Position numbers and translations under genes: made by a program. Positions 9,092 to 17,485 of a stretch of 64,000 nucleotides of DNA are shown piece by piece (within the stretch, counting starts at the first letter, position 1; each line of letters begins with the position of its first letter). The notes under the pieces were generated by a model. The model was not told the DNA's origin. It saw only the letters and a list, made by a program, of their open reading frames with translations, and searched no databases. The stretch is from Pseudomonadota bacterium (GTDB lineage Bacteria; Pseudomonadota; Gammaproteobacteria; Steroidobacterales; Steroidobacteraceae), in contig JABBNZ010000007.1 of the NCBI GenBank assembly GCA_019352035.1, positions 32,382 through 96,381 on the forward strand, in the 5' to 3' direction.

Positions 9092-9699
9092 TGCAGCATT
9101 CCGTTCGCATTGGCGGCATCAAGACACGTCTGCAGGTAGTCCAAGGCCCGTGCCACATGCTTCTTCGCCATTCGACCGCTGATCCGCATTTCCCGGCCGA
9201 CTTGGTCGAAAGTCTTTCCCTGCAGTACATGGAGGACGAATGCCTCGAAGCACCTCGGCGGCAGGTCATCGATTGCCCTCTCCACGATTCCCAACCGCTC
9301 CCTTGCCTCCACGATCTCCTCGGCAGAGAATTCCTGCTTCTCGAGCTCCGGCAGCGCAGCGCGGGTAAAGCGGTCATGCAGCGCTTGATGTCGCCGCCGG
9401 TCAATCGCCAAGTTCACGGCGACCCGCCAGAGGTACCCGGCCAAGACACTGATCGTCCCCGGGCGTTCCAATGCCAGCATCTTTGCGTAAGCTTCCTGCA
9501 CGATCTCTTTCGCATCTTCGACCGATCCGGTTCGCACTGCCACGAAGCGTACTAGGGCCGCGTGGTGATCCCGGGAAATCTCGGCGAGCGCTTGCGAATG
9601 AGCTGGATTCGGAGCCGGACTGCGTGGTCCGGCATCGGGCTCATTGTCAATTGCGGGTATAGCCTTGCGCCGGGTTGGGCCGCCGTCGCCAGCGCTCAC
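9088..9699 (-). CDS. ECF RNA polymerase sigma factor (FecI-like)
   Basis: A 203-residue sigma-70 family protein. Region 2 is recognised by LVRFVAVRTGSVEDAKEIVQ followed by EAYAKML at about 50-85, and the region 4 helix-turn-helix by LPPRCFEAFVLHVLQGKTFDQVG (split motif) and KKHVARAL at about 150-190. The first 40 residues are Pro/Ala-rich and look dispensable; a downstream start is possible. It heads the sigma-FecR operon and the lasso receptor and isopeptidase follow on the same strand, so the likely target is the receptor-isopeptidase transcription unit. Autoregulation cannot be judged from sequence alone. Confidence 0.92.
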   Translation of the reverse strand: MSAGDGGPTRRKAIPAIDNEPDAGPRSPAPNPAHSQALAEISRDHHAALVRFVAVRTGSVEDAKEIVQEAYAKMLALERPGTISVLAGYLWRVAVNLAIDRRRHQALHDRFTRAALPELEKQEFSAEEIVEARERLGIVERAIDDLPPRCFEAFVLHVLQGKTFDQVGREMRISGRMAKKHVARALDYLQTCLDAANANGMLQ

Positions 9700-10401
9700 G
9701 AGCAGGCCACCGCGACTTCACATTTAGACGAGCGGTTCGTCGGATGAGGAACCGGGGGCAAATGGCACCCGGTATCGCGCGAATGGCAAGGGAGGGGATG
9801 TACCATAGCTCTAAAGTCAATGACTGCCGCGTCAAACCCGGTCTTGGTGGAGTGCATTTTCTCCGGGCTTCCTGATCGCGCTCACCGACGACTCCGTTCT
9901 TTCCAACACTGAGATTCAGTATTTCATACGGATGTGCTGTTATTTCTTACTTACTGAAATTTTCCATCTGATCTCGCACGGTTTCGTCACCGAGGACTGG
10001 CACGCGTTCGCTTCTCACACCCCAACCGTGTGTTGCACGACGCATGCCAGAGCGTCTGGTCTATACTCATCGGCGCGCCTTAGCCCGACATAGGCACGAC
10101 GAACCGGCTTGAATTTTTCCCATGGGTCTGGCACATGGGCTCTCTGTCCGCGCGACTGATGGCGCCAATGCAAACCAGATCCGGCGGCGCCTGTTGGCCC
10201 GCTCCCACCTCCGATTCCGCTGGCTTGCCCCCCCGGGCATCCCTAGAGTGCCGCGCACACTTGCGACGCCGAGTATGCGCTCGCATCAGCCAGGCGAATT
10301 TCGAGTGGCTGCTCCCGATCAAGCTACGGACGACCGATGGATCAGCCGCTCAGACTTTGCGCGTGCATGTTATCGCGGCGTGGCGACCGCCCCGCTGCGT
10401 G
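9700..10401. other. Intergenic region between two ECF sigma genes
   Basis: About 700 bases with no frame that looks coding. The stretch 9880-9980 is clearly AT-rich for this window and lies in front of the sigma gene reading leftwards, so it probably holds that promoter. The sequence around 10,000-10,100 marks the change from the lower-GC lasso block to the high-GC remainder. No tRNA or integrase signature was found. Confidence 0.5.
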
Positions 10402-10905
10402 ATGATGAGGTGGCGTTCGGCGCGTTATACGCGGCTGTTGAGGATGTGCCGCAGACGGGGCTACTCGCTCGAGGACGCGAGGGATCTCGTCCAGGAGGCT
10501 TATCTACGCTTCTTTGATTATCGGCGATCCACGAAGGTCAGGGACCCTGACTCCTTGCTGCGCCGCATTATCATCAATCTTTCCATCACGCGCTTTCATC
10601 GTGAACGGTCGAACCCGGTCACATTCGTCAGCATCGACAGGCTGGACAGACGGATCAGACTCGTGGATCCCGCGCCCGGGCCGGAGCGCACGCTGGCGGC
10701 CGAGCAGGAGCTCAACGCAGTCGCGAACCTCCTGAGCGCCGTGAGCCCTCGGACGTGTCAGATCTTCATTGCGCAGCGCGGCGGATACAGCTACGAGGAG
10801 ATCGCCGCTGCATTCGCCGTCAAGCCACGCACAGTCGAGAAGCACGTGGCATCGGCAGCCCTCCTTTTGGAGGAGATGATGCCTGAAGGTTTCGATCGCT
10901 CCTGA
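10402..10905 (+). CDS. Orphan ECF RNA polymerase sigma factor
   Basis: The frame encodes region 2 (RRRGYSLEDARDLVQEAYLR) and region 4 (QIFIAQRGGYSYEEIAAAF with a following KPRTVEKHVASA), typical of FecI-like sigma factors. The frame is open back to 10135, but the upstream part is unlike sigma factors. ATG 10402 or 10405, or GTG 10399, gives about 167 residues, normal for the family; no good ribosome site distinguishes them. There is no FecR-like gene beside it. The regulator that controls it is not visible. Confidence 0.78.
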   Translation: MMRWRSARYTRLLRMCRRRGYSLEDARDLVQEAYLRFFDYRRSTKVRDPDSLLRRIIINLSITRFHRERSNPVTFVSIDRLDRRIRLVDPAPGPERTLAAEQELNAVANLLSAVSPRTCQIFIAQRGGYSYEEIAAAFAVKPRTVEKHVASAALLLEEMMPEGFDRS

Positions 10906-10982
10906 CGTGTGCCTCAGGACGCGCCCGAGGCGGCGCAAACTGCTCTCGACAACGGCCTCGCGAAGCGCGAGGATATCGCGCA

Positions 10983-11198
10983 TTGGCAAACAACGATGCC
11001 ACCATCCCGGCTCTCGTCCACACGTACGTGGAGTGTCCGCATTGCGGACGCATCCCGCGACCGACCGGAACTCTTCTGGTGCTCCCAGGTGCCGACAGCC
11101 CCGATCGTGCTCACTGTAACGTGACATGCAGTCGTTGCGGCTCGACGAAGGCGACGCTGTACCTCGAGCGGGAATTGATGTCCCCGCTACGCCACTGA
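10983..11198 (+). CDS. Small putative zinc-ribbon protein
   Basis: A 71-residue frame with TTG start, about 80 bases after the sigma gene. It contains CPHCG near residue 18 and a second cluster CNVTCSRCG near residue 47, a spacing compatible with a Cys4 zinc ribbon. The third codon positions are GC-rich, as in neighbouring genes. There is no ATG in the open frame upstream, and no ribosome site stands out. It could be a real small regulator or metal-binding protein, or a chance frame; the family is not recognised. Confidence 0.4.
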   Translation: MANNDATIPALVHTYVECPHCGRIPRPTGTLLVLPGADSPDRAHCNVTCSRCGSTKATLYLERELMSPLRH

Positions 11199-11223
11199 CA
11201 GGGAGGCTCTCGCGCCTCCGGGC

Positions 11224-13209
11224 TTATGTCCGCTGGGCTGTCGCGGGAATGTGCTCCTCGAACCAGCCGACCGTGCGCGCGGCGTAGTCCACCGTCGCGG
11301 GCCATTTGCGCACGCCGTGCCCTTCCTGCGGGTATGTCACCAGGGCCGACTTCACCCCGTTCTCGAGCAAGGCGTTGTGGAACTGCACGGCCTCTTCCGA
11401 CGGCGTGCAGCGATCGAGCACGCCACAGGTGGACAGGGTGGGGGTCTTGGCCTGATGAGCGAAGTTGATCGGGCTGCGGTCGAAATACTTGCCGCCCGGG
11501 TTGGTGTAGGTGTCTTTGAGGAATAGCGACACGAAGTGCGGGATGTTGGAGATCAAGTGCTCCGTCACCTGGTTCGTCACCGGTGAGACGGCGACGGCGG
11601 CCCCGAAGCGCCGGTCCTGGGTGATCAGCCACGCCGTCATGTAGCCGCCGTAGCTGACGCCGGTCACGCCGAGCCGGGCGGGGTCGGCGAGGCCCCGTTT
11701 GACCAGATGATCGAGGCCGGACAGGTAGTCGTGGGTATCCGCTCCCCCCATGTCCCCGAGCACGGGCCGCACGAACGCCTGGCCGCGCCCGGTGCTGCCG
11801 CGGGGGTTGGGCAGGAACATCGCATAGCCGCGCTTGAGCAGCATCAGGGTGGCGATGCTGCGCCGTCCGAGCCAGTACGGCCGGTAATGCCACACCGGGC
11901 CGCCGTGCACGTTCAGGATGACCGGATGGGGCCCGCGGCCCACCGGCTTCAGGAGCAGCCCATGGATCTCCAGGCCATCCGGCGCCTGCCATTTCACGGT
12001 CTCGACGCCGCCGAGCACAGAGAGCGCCTCATGGGCGCCGGGATCGAAGGATTTGATGGTCTGGTAGCGCCCTCTCCGGATGATGGCGATCTCCGGTGGG
12101 CGCGTGAAGCCCTCGGCCACCAGCGCGCAATCGCCAGCCTCCCCGAAGCCTGCGACCGCGGTGTAGTAGCCGCCGGTCGTGATCTCCTCGCTCGCCCAGA
12201 GCTCCTCGAGCTGGCCAGACTGGGCATCATAGAGCGAGATGACCGTCTCGAAGCCCCGGTGCCCGGCGAGCAGCAGATGCCGGTCGGAGCGCCATTCCGT
12301 ATGGGTGACGTCCACCCCCCGGGTCGCAAGGTTGCGAACCTCGCCGCTCTGGGTGTCGATCACCCTCAGATCCCCTGCCACGATCCAGCGGTCGCTGCAG
12401 AGCGCCTCGACCACGGCAATATGGCGGCCGGACGGGGAGGCGCTGGGCCAGCCCAGCTGGTCCTGCGGGGTGTAAACGACGCGGCTCGCGCCGCCCTCGG
12501 TCTCGATGACGGTGAGGCGGGCGGAGTACCAGAGCCCCTCGCTGGGGCCCGGGGAGACGATGGCCGTGATGGCATCATTACCGCACCAGGCGGCCTCCCA
12601 GACGTTGCTGTCCGCCGGACTCACCTGGGAGACACGGTTCTCCTCGACCTCATAGACCCAGGCGCGACGCCAGCGGTAGGCCTCCTCCCCCGTATCGACG
12701 GTCGGCAGCCAAGCCGGAAGGTCCTTGGCAGCGGTCTTGGTCGTCGCGGCGCCCTGTGCGCCGGCGAGGTCCGCCCCGTGGCCGGCGACCCCGAGGAGAA
12801 TCCGCCGTCCGCTCGCCGACCACTGCAGGTATTCCACCCAGCCCTCGACCGGCGGGGTGGCGCGGCACTCCCCGGTATCGGCATCGAGCAGGTAGAGCTG
12901 GAAATCCCCCGCCTTGCGCCGGTCGGAGAGGAAGGCGATCCGCCGGCCGTCGGGCGAGAGCTTCGGGGCCCGATCGGTGTTGGGCCCGAAGGTGAGAACC
13001 CGGGTGTCCCCGCTCGTCAGGTCGGTCAGGCCGATCCGCGAGACCGCCTCGTTGGCGGAGTCGATGAGGTTGACCGTGAAGACGGCCCGCTCGCCGTGGG
13101 CCGAGATTTCCCCCGCGTCGGCGATGAGACCGTTCCCGGGCCGGCGGAAGGTGCAATAGAGGGCCTCGGTCTCCCGATACAACGGGGTGTCACGAATGTC
13201 TCTTTGCAT
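11224..13209 (-). CDS. S9 family peptidase (acylaminoacyl/dipeptidyl peptidase type)
   Basis: A 661-residue cytosolic-looking prolyl-oligopeptidase-family enzyme with no signal peptide. The N-terminal two thirds form a seven-bladed propeller with TolB-like repeats (KLSPDGRRIAFLSDRR). The C-terminal alpha/beta-hydrolase domain has the nucleophile motif GVSYGGYMTA, the acid in GVLDRCTP and the histidine in QEGHGVRKW, so the triad is complete, unlike in the lasso isopeptidase. A good ribosome site (AAAGGGGA) supports the ATG. It is last in an apparent operon with the ACT protein and the D-amino-acid dehydrogenase, suggesting a role in using peptides or their amino acids. Confidence 0.9.
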   Translation of the reverse strand: MQRDIRDTPLYRETEALYCTFRRPGNGLIADAGEISAHGERAVFTVNLIDSANEAVSRIGLTDLTSGDTRVLTFGPNTDRAPKLSPDGRRIAFLSDRRKAGDFQLYLLDADTGECRATPPVEGWVEYLQWSASGRRILLGVAGHGADLAGAQGAATTKTAAKDLPAWLPTVDTGEEAYRWRRAWVYEVEENRVSQVSPADSNVWEAAWCGNDAITAIVSPGPSEGLWYSARLTVIETEGGASRVVYTPQDQLGWPSASPSGRHIAVVEALCSDRWIVAGDLRVIDTQSGEVRNLATRGVDVTHTEWRSDRHLLLAGHRGFETVISLYDAQSGQLEELWASEEITTGGYYTAVAGFGEAGDCALVAEGFTRPPEIAIIRRGRYQTIKSFDPGAHEALSVLGGVETVKWQAPDGLEIHGLLLKPVGRGPHPVILNVHGGPVWHYRPYWLGRRSIATLMLLKRGYAMFLPNPRGSTGRGQAFVRPVLGDMGGADTHDYLSGLDHLVKRGLADPARLGVTGVSYGGYMTAWLITQDRRFGAAVAVSPVTNQVTEHLISNIPHFVSLFLKDTYTNPGGKYFDRSPINFAHQAKTPTLSTCGVLDRCTPSEEAVQFHNALLENGVKSALVTYPQEGHGVRKWPATVDYAARTVGWFEEHIPATAQRT

Positions 13210-13296
13210 GAGATTTCCCCTTTGGTCTTTTTTTCCCAGAACCGGGAGAATGATCCCATCGCCGGTTGCCGTCCAGTGGCAGTGCGCGTTTTTGCT

Positions 13297-14562
13297 TCAG
13301 CCGGCCCCGTCGAACCGGGCGAGCGCGTAGTCCGCGGGATCGACTCCCGGGGAGCCTCCCGTCAGCAGATCCGACAGGAGTTGCCCCGACCCCGCCGCCA
13401 TCGTCCACCCCAGGTGCCCGTGGCCGGTGTTGATCCAGAGGTTGCCGAGCGGTGTCGGGCCGATGATCGGCACCCCGTCGGCCGACATCGGGCGCAGCCC
13501 GCACCAGGGCTGCGCCTGCGCCCGCTCGAGCCCGGCCGCGGGCAGCACCTGTCGCACGAGCCTCAGGAGGTTGCGGATGCGGCTTTGCGGCAGCGACAGG
13601 TCGTAACCGGCGAATTCCGCGGTTCCCGCCACGCGGATGACTCCCTCGAGGGGCACGACCACGGCGTGAAAATCGTCGTCGCAGACAGGGAGCCGCAACG
13701 GCGGATCGAGCCGCGGATGCTCGAAAGTCAGCGAGTAGCCCTTGGCGGGCCTCACGGGCACCTCGAGCCCGAGCTCCTTCAAGAGAAGCGGGCTGTAGCT
13801 GCCCGCGGCGATGACATAACGGTCGGCGGTAAACCGCTCGCCCCCGCTGCGCACCGCCGTCACGCTGCCCTGTCGGACCTCGATGCCGGTGACCGGCGTG
13901 CGGAAGCGAAACTCCACACCGGCGCGGCGGGCGTGCTCCGCGAGACCCACGGTGAACCTGTAGGCGTCGCCGAGCTCATCGAAGGGGTAATGGATGCCGC
14001 CGGCGAGCCGGGTGCCGAGCGGCGCCAGCGCCGGCTCCATGGCCACGATCTCATCGGCCGTCAGGCCGCGCAGGATCAGGCCCTGCGCCCGCAGCACCTC
14101 CCCCCACTCGAGCGCCCGCTCCAGGGCCGCGCGGTCGCGAATGAGCCGCAGCGACCCCTGGGTGCCGCAGCCGTACTCGATCCGCGTCTCCCGGCGCAGC
14201 TCCCCCAGGACCTCGAGCGAGCGCAGCGCGAGCTTGAGGTTCTTGATCGAGTTGCGTTGGTAACGGTCCGGGGTCGAGTTGCGCAGAAAAGCCGCCCCCC
14301 AGCGCCCGAGATGCGGCAGGGCTTTCAGGCGCAGCTTCAGCGGCGAGTCGGAGCGGCCGATGGACGCCAACAGCACCCGCCAGCTCCCGGGCGCGTTCCA
14401 GGGCTCCGGCATGCTGGGCGTCAGGAGCGAGCCGTTGGCGAAGCTCGTCTCGCGCCCCGCCCCCTCCTGGCGGTCGAGGACGGTGACCTCCCAGCCGCGG
14501 CGGGCCAGGAAATACGCGGAGGTGGTGCCGATCAGGCCGCTGCCGATAATGAGCGCTTTCAA
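13297..14562 (-). CDS. dadA: D-amino acid dehydrogenase small subunit-like FAD oxidoreductase
   Basis: Predicted to oxidise D-amino acids (typically D-alanine) to 2-oxo acids and feed electrons to the respiratory chain. The FAD-binding fold is at the N-terminus (IIGSGLIGTTSAYFLARRGW, then the acidic end of beta 2 in VTVLDR). The substrate domain carries the family segments around FANGSLLTPSMPEPW and the C-terminal GLRPMSADGVPIIG and NTGHGHLGWTMAAGSG. Length 421 matches DadA. It lies between the ACT-domain gene and the S9 peptidase on the same strand (gaps 69 and 87 bases). Related proteins also act on hydroxyproline or glycine, so the substrate is not certain. Confidence 0.88.
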   Translation of the reverse strand: MKALIIGSGLIGTTSAYFLARRGWEVTVLDRQEGAGRETSFANGSLLTPSMPEPWNAPGSWRVLLASIGRSDSPLKLRLKALPHLGRWGAAFLRNSTPDRYQRNSIKNLKLALRSLEVLGELRRETRIEYGCGTQGSLRLIRDRAALERALEWGEVLRAQGLILRGLTADEIVAMEPALAPLGTRLAGGIHYPFDELGDAYRFTVGLAEHARRAGVEFRFRTPVTGIEVRQGSVTAVRSGGERFTADRYVIAAGSYSPLLLKELGLEVPVRPAKGYSLTFEHPRLDPPLRLPVCDDDFHAVVVPLEGVIRVAGTAEFAGYDLSLPQSRIRNLLRLVRQVLPAAGLERAQAQPWCGLRPMSADGVPIIGPTPLGNLWINTGHGHLGWTMAAGSGQLLSDLLTGGSPGVDPADYALARFDGAG

Positions 14563-14631
14563 CTGCGTTCCGGGCTTCCCATGGGGGAAGCGCAGCCTAC
14601 CTCGGCCGCCGACACGCAGCCAAGGCGCTCG

Positions 14632-14916
14632 CTAGAGGCGGTGCCAGTAGGCGTTGCCGACGCAGGGCACCTGCCCGATCTTGGCTGCAATCAACGACAG
14701 GCGCCCTTCCGTGAGCCCCGTGACGTCGACACGGATGTACAACGTGCCTGTCGTTCCATGCTCCGCGACTACACGGCGCGGGACGACGTTGAGGGACTGG
14801 AAACAGTTTAAGACGCGGGCGAGCGCGCCCGGATCGGCATCAGCGCTGACGCGCAGGCAAAGCGCCTGTGTCGGGCCGTCTTCGGGCGCCTCTTGCAGGG
14901 CCAGTTCTTGGGTCAT
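14632..14916 (-). CDS. Single ACT-domain protein (IlvM-like)
   Basis: A 94-residue protein consisting of one ACT fold, with LCLRVSADADPGALARVLNC at about 20-39 and a C-terminal strand ending in NAYWHRL. Such stand-alone ACT proteins resemble the acetolactate synthase small subunit IlvM, but no large subunit gene is nearby. Its place at the head of the dadA-peptidase operon suggests it senses an amino acid and modulates a partner enzyme; the partner is unknown. A GAGGA ribosome site precedes the ATG. Confidence 0.75.
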   Translation of the reverse strand: MTQELALQEAPEDGPTQALCLRVSADADPGALARVLNCFQSLNVVPRRVVAEHGTTGTLYIRVDVTGLTEGRLSLIAAKIGQVPCVGNAYWHRL

Positions 14917-14963
14917 GGAATCGGATCCTCATGGCAATCTCACCTCGGTCGGACACGGACACC

Positions 14964-14986
14964 CCCGGCTTTCAGCGAAAGCCGGG
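14964..14986 (-). promoter_or_regulatory. Perfect 10-bp hairpin upstream of ACT gene
   Basis: Arms 14964-14973 and 14977-14986 are exact reverse complements around a 3-base loop. It lies about 50 bases in front of the ACT gene start, in the 5' region of that operon. It could be a leader stem-loop or a dyad operator. No T-run follows on either strand, which argues against a simple terminator. Confidence 0.4.
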
Positions 14987-15136
14987 CGGGTAATCGAGCC
15001 GATCTGGCGGCTGAGGACCATCATGCTTGCGATCGAGTATGCCCCAGCGCCCGGATGGAAGTCACCTGCCTGCCGCATTTCTCGATGAGCACGCAACCAA
15101 AAGCCATTGACTTTCCCGCGGCGCCGAAATGCGAGT

Positions 15137-15150
15137 TGGTAGCGCTACCG
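15137..15150 (+). promoter_or_regulatory. LacI-type operator (site 1) before GH51 gene
   Basis: The site reads TGGTAGCGCTACCG, containing a perfect 12-bp palindrome at 15138-15149. It ends 54 bases in front of the arabinofuranosidase GTG. It matches the eight-copy motif of this window and resembles the xyl-box described in Xanthomonas. Confidence 0.8.
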
Positions 15151-15204
15151 TCCTGATGCTGGTATCGTCCAAGTTGGATCGACCTCTCGGGCCAGCCGGG
15201 GAAC

Positions 15205-17400
15205 GTGCCCCGAAAGCGAAAACCGTTGAAGAAGTCACTGCTGACCGTGGCCGCCGCGGTGCTCTGCGTTGCGGCTCTGCCCCGCGCACGGGCCGCCGCC
15301 GCGCCCAGCCCGCGGCCGATCCTCGCCACTGTCGATACGAGGCAGGTCAGCCGGCCGATCAGCCCTTACGAATACGGCATGTTCATCGAGCACATCGGCC
15401 CGCTCGTCTATCGCAGCCTCTGGTCCGAGATGCTCGATGACCGCAAGTTCTATTACGCCATCTCCTCCCGGGCCGCACCTGCCCCGGCAGGCCCGCGCTT
15501 CCTGCGGATGATGGCGCTGCGGCGCTGGCAGCCGGTGGGGCCCGATGCGCTCGTCACGATGGACACGCGCGATCCCTTCGTGGGCCTGCACAGCCCGCGC
15601 ATCGAGCTCGGCGCCACGAGCGCGCACGGGATCCGCCAGTCCGGTCTCGCTCTCGTCAAAGGCAAGCGATACACGGGGTACATCTATCTGAAGGGGGGAC
15701 CGGCAGCCCGGGTCAGCGTGACCCTCACCTGGGGACACGCGGCCCGCGACCGCGCAGCCGCTCAATTCTCCGGGCTCACGCACGGCTACGAGAGAGTCCC
15801 CTTCAGCTTCACCGCCGGCGCGGATACGGCGCGGGGCGCCCTCGAGATCACCGGTACCGGATCGGGCAGTTTCCACATCGGCACGGTCTCGCTCATGCCG
15901 GCGGACAACGTGGACGGCTTCCGGCCTGACACCATCGCCCTGCTGCGCCAGCTCCATTCCGGCTTCTGGCGCTTCCCCGGCGGCAACTTCACGGCCGATT
16001 TCAACTGGTACGAGGCGGTGGGCGATCGCGACACGCGCCCGCCCGTGCTCGATCACGCCTGGAACGCGGTCCAGTCGAACGACGTCGGGCTCGACGAGTT
16101 CATGACTCTGTGCCGGCTCCTCGGCGCCGCACCCTACATCACCGTCAACGCGGGATTCGGGGACGCGCACTCCGCCGCCCAGGAGGTCGAGTACATGAAC
16201 GGCTCGACCGCGACGCCCCTCGGGGCGCTGCGGGCCCGCAACGGCCATCCGGCGCCCTATGACGTGAAGTTCTGGAACATCGGCAACGAGCCGTACGGCC
16301 CCTGGGAGCTCGGTCACACCGATCTGAAGGACTTCCTGGTGAAGTACGGGGAATTCGCGCGCGCCATGCGCCGGGTCGACCCCTCGATCGTCCTGCTGGC
16401 CCCGGCCGCGATGCCCGATGAGATGACCATCGAAGGGGTCGCCCGCGACCTGCACATCGCGAGCGATGAGGTGCCGTACTGCGCCGCCGCCGACTGGACC
16501 TGCGGCTACCTCGAGCACAGCTTCGGAGATTTCAACGGCATCACGGAGCATTGGTACGCGCGCGCGGGCATGCGCTTCGATCTGGCCCGCGGCCGCCAGG
16601 GACTTCGGATCGATCACATGGAGCCCGGCTACGTCCCGGCGAAGGAGAGCGTGCTGCAATGGGTGCGGGCGCCCTCGGATCGGGTGCGCCTCAAGGCCGA
16701 GGAGTGGCGGCATTACGAGGGGCGTTTCCCGGCGATGCGGCGCGGCAAGATCTTCATGTCGATCGACGAGTATGCCTACACGGGAGCACCGCCCGACCTT
16801 AAGCTCTCGCTCGCCTACGCCATGGTGCTCAACGAGATGCTGCGCCACACCAACTTCCTGCGAATGTCGGCCTTCACCATGGGCGTCTCGACGCTCGACT
16901 TCGACGCCACCGCCGCGACGTTGAATACCACGGGGCTCCTCTTCAAACTCTACGGGAAGCATCTCGGTGCGGGCCTGCTGCCGGTCAAGGTCACGGGCGA
17001 CTCGCCGCAACCGCTCACCCGGTACCCGCTGCCCGTGGAGACGAATCCGCACGAGGCGGGCAGCGCGACGTACCCGCTCGATGTCATCGCCGCCGTCAGT
17101 CCCGACCGGAAGTACCTGACGGTGGACGTGGTCAACGCGACCGCCGCGGCGCAGTTGCTTTCGCTCGATGTGCGCGGCGCCAGGATCGCGGGCAGATCCC
17201 AGCTCTGGCAGATGACCGGTCCCACGCTCGAGTCGGCCAACCGTCTCGGCCAGAAGCCTCGAGTCCGCGTCCGGCGGATCGCAACGGCCGCGGCACCGAC
17301 CCTATCGGTTCCACCACTCAGCATCGACATCTACCGCTTCCCGTTAACGTCTTCCCCTCCCCCAGGGGAGGAGGGTGCTGACGAAGGGCAGCGGCCCTGA
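15205..17400 (+). CDS. Secreted GH51 alpha-L-arabinofuranosidase
   Basis: Predicted to release L-arabinose from arabinoxylan or arabinan side chains. A signal peptide (about 1-31, ending RARA) is followed by the GH51 N-terminal strand region with YGMFIEHIG, an inserted carbohydrate-binding-like beta domain (about 120-230), and the catalytic barrel. The acid/base is E362 in WNIGNEPYG and the likely nucleophile is E522 in SIDEYAY. The C-terminal beta domain ends in the expected IDIYRFPL, but the frame then runs 19 residues through a palindromic C- and G-rich stretch before its stop. GTG at 15205 fits the signal peptide; the ribosome site is weak. Operator site 1 lies directly upstream. Confidence 0.9.
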   Translation: MPRKRKPLKKSLLTVAAAVLCVAALPRARAAAAPSPRPILATVDTRQVSRPISPYEYGMFIEHIGPLVYRSLWSEMLDDRKFYYAISSRAAPAPAGPRFLRMMALRRWQPVGPDALVTMDTRDPFVGLHSPRIELGATSAHGIRQSGLALVKGKRYTGYIYLKGGPAARVSVTLTWGHAARDRAAAQFSGLTHGYERVPFSFTAGADTARGALEITGTGSGSFHIGTVSLMPADNVDGFRPDTIALLRQLHSGFWRFPGGNFTADFNWYEAVGDRDTRPPVLDHAWNAVQSNDVGLDEFMTLCRLLGAAPYITVNAGFGDAHSAAQEVEYMNGSTATPLGALRARNGHPAPYDVKFWNIGNEPYGPWELGHTDLKDFLVKYGEFARAMRRVDPSIVLLAPAAMPDEMTIEGVARDLHIASDEVPYCAAADWTCGYLEHSFGDFNGITEHWYARAGMRFDLARGRQGLRIDHMEPGYVPAKESVLQWVRAPSDRVRLKAEEWRHYEGRFPAMRRGKIFMSIDEYAYTGAPPDLKLSLAYAMVLNEMLRHTNFLRMSAFTMGVSTLDFDATAATLNTTGLLFKLYGKHLGAGLLPVKVTGDSPQPLTRYPLPVETNPHEAGSATYPLDVIAAVSPDRKYLTVDVVNATAAAQLLSLDVRGARIAGRSQLWQMTGPTLESANRLGQKPRVRVRRIATAAAPTLSVPPLSIDIYRFPLTSSPPPGEEGADEGQRP

Positions 17401-17485
17401 GGCCGCGGTACTGGCGGCGAAAATCGAGTGATCGAGAGCAGCCGAGCCCGCCGCCGATGCGGCTGCGCCGCGCGCTGCCGCCGCT

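Noticed and set aside
10135..10401. N-terminal extension of the orphan sigma factor
   Set aside because: The sequence before 10402 has no sigma-factor resemblance, and the shorter protein has the normal ECF length.
11707..14811. 1034-codon plus-strand open frame
   Set aside because: It lies opposite the S9 peptidase and dadA genes, has no domain signature and is rich in Pro, Arg, Gly and Ala, as expected of an antisense shadow in GC-rich DNA.
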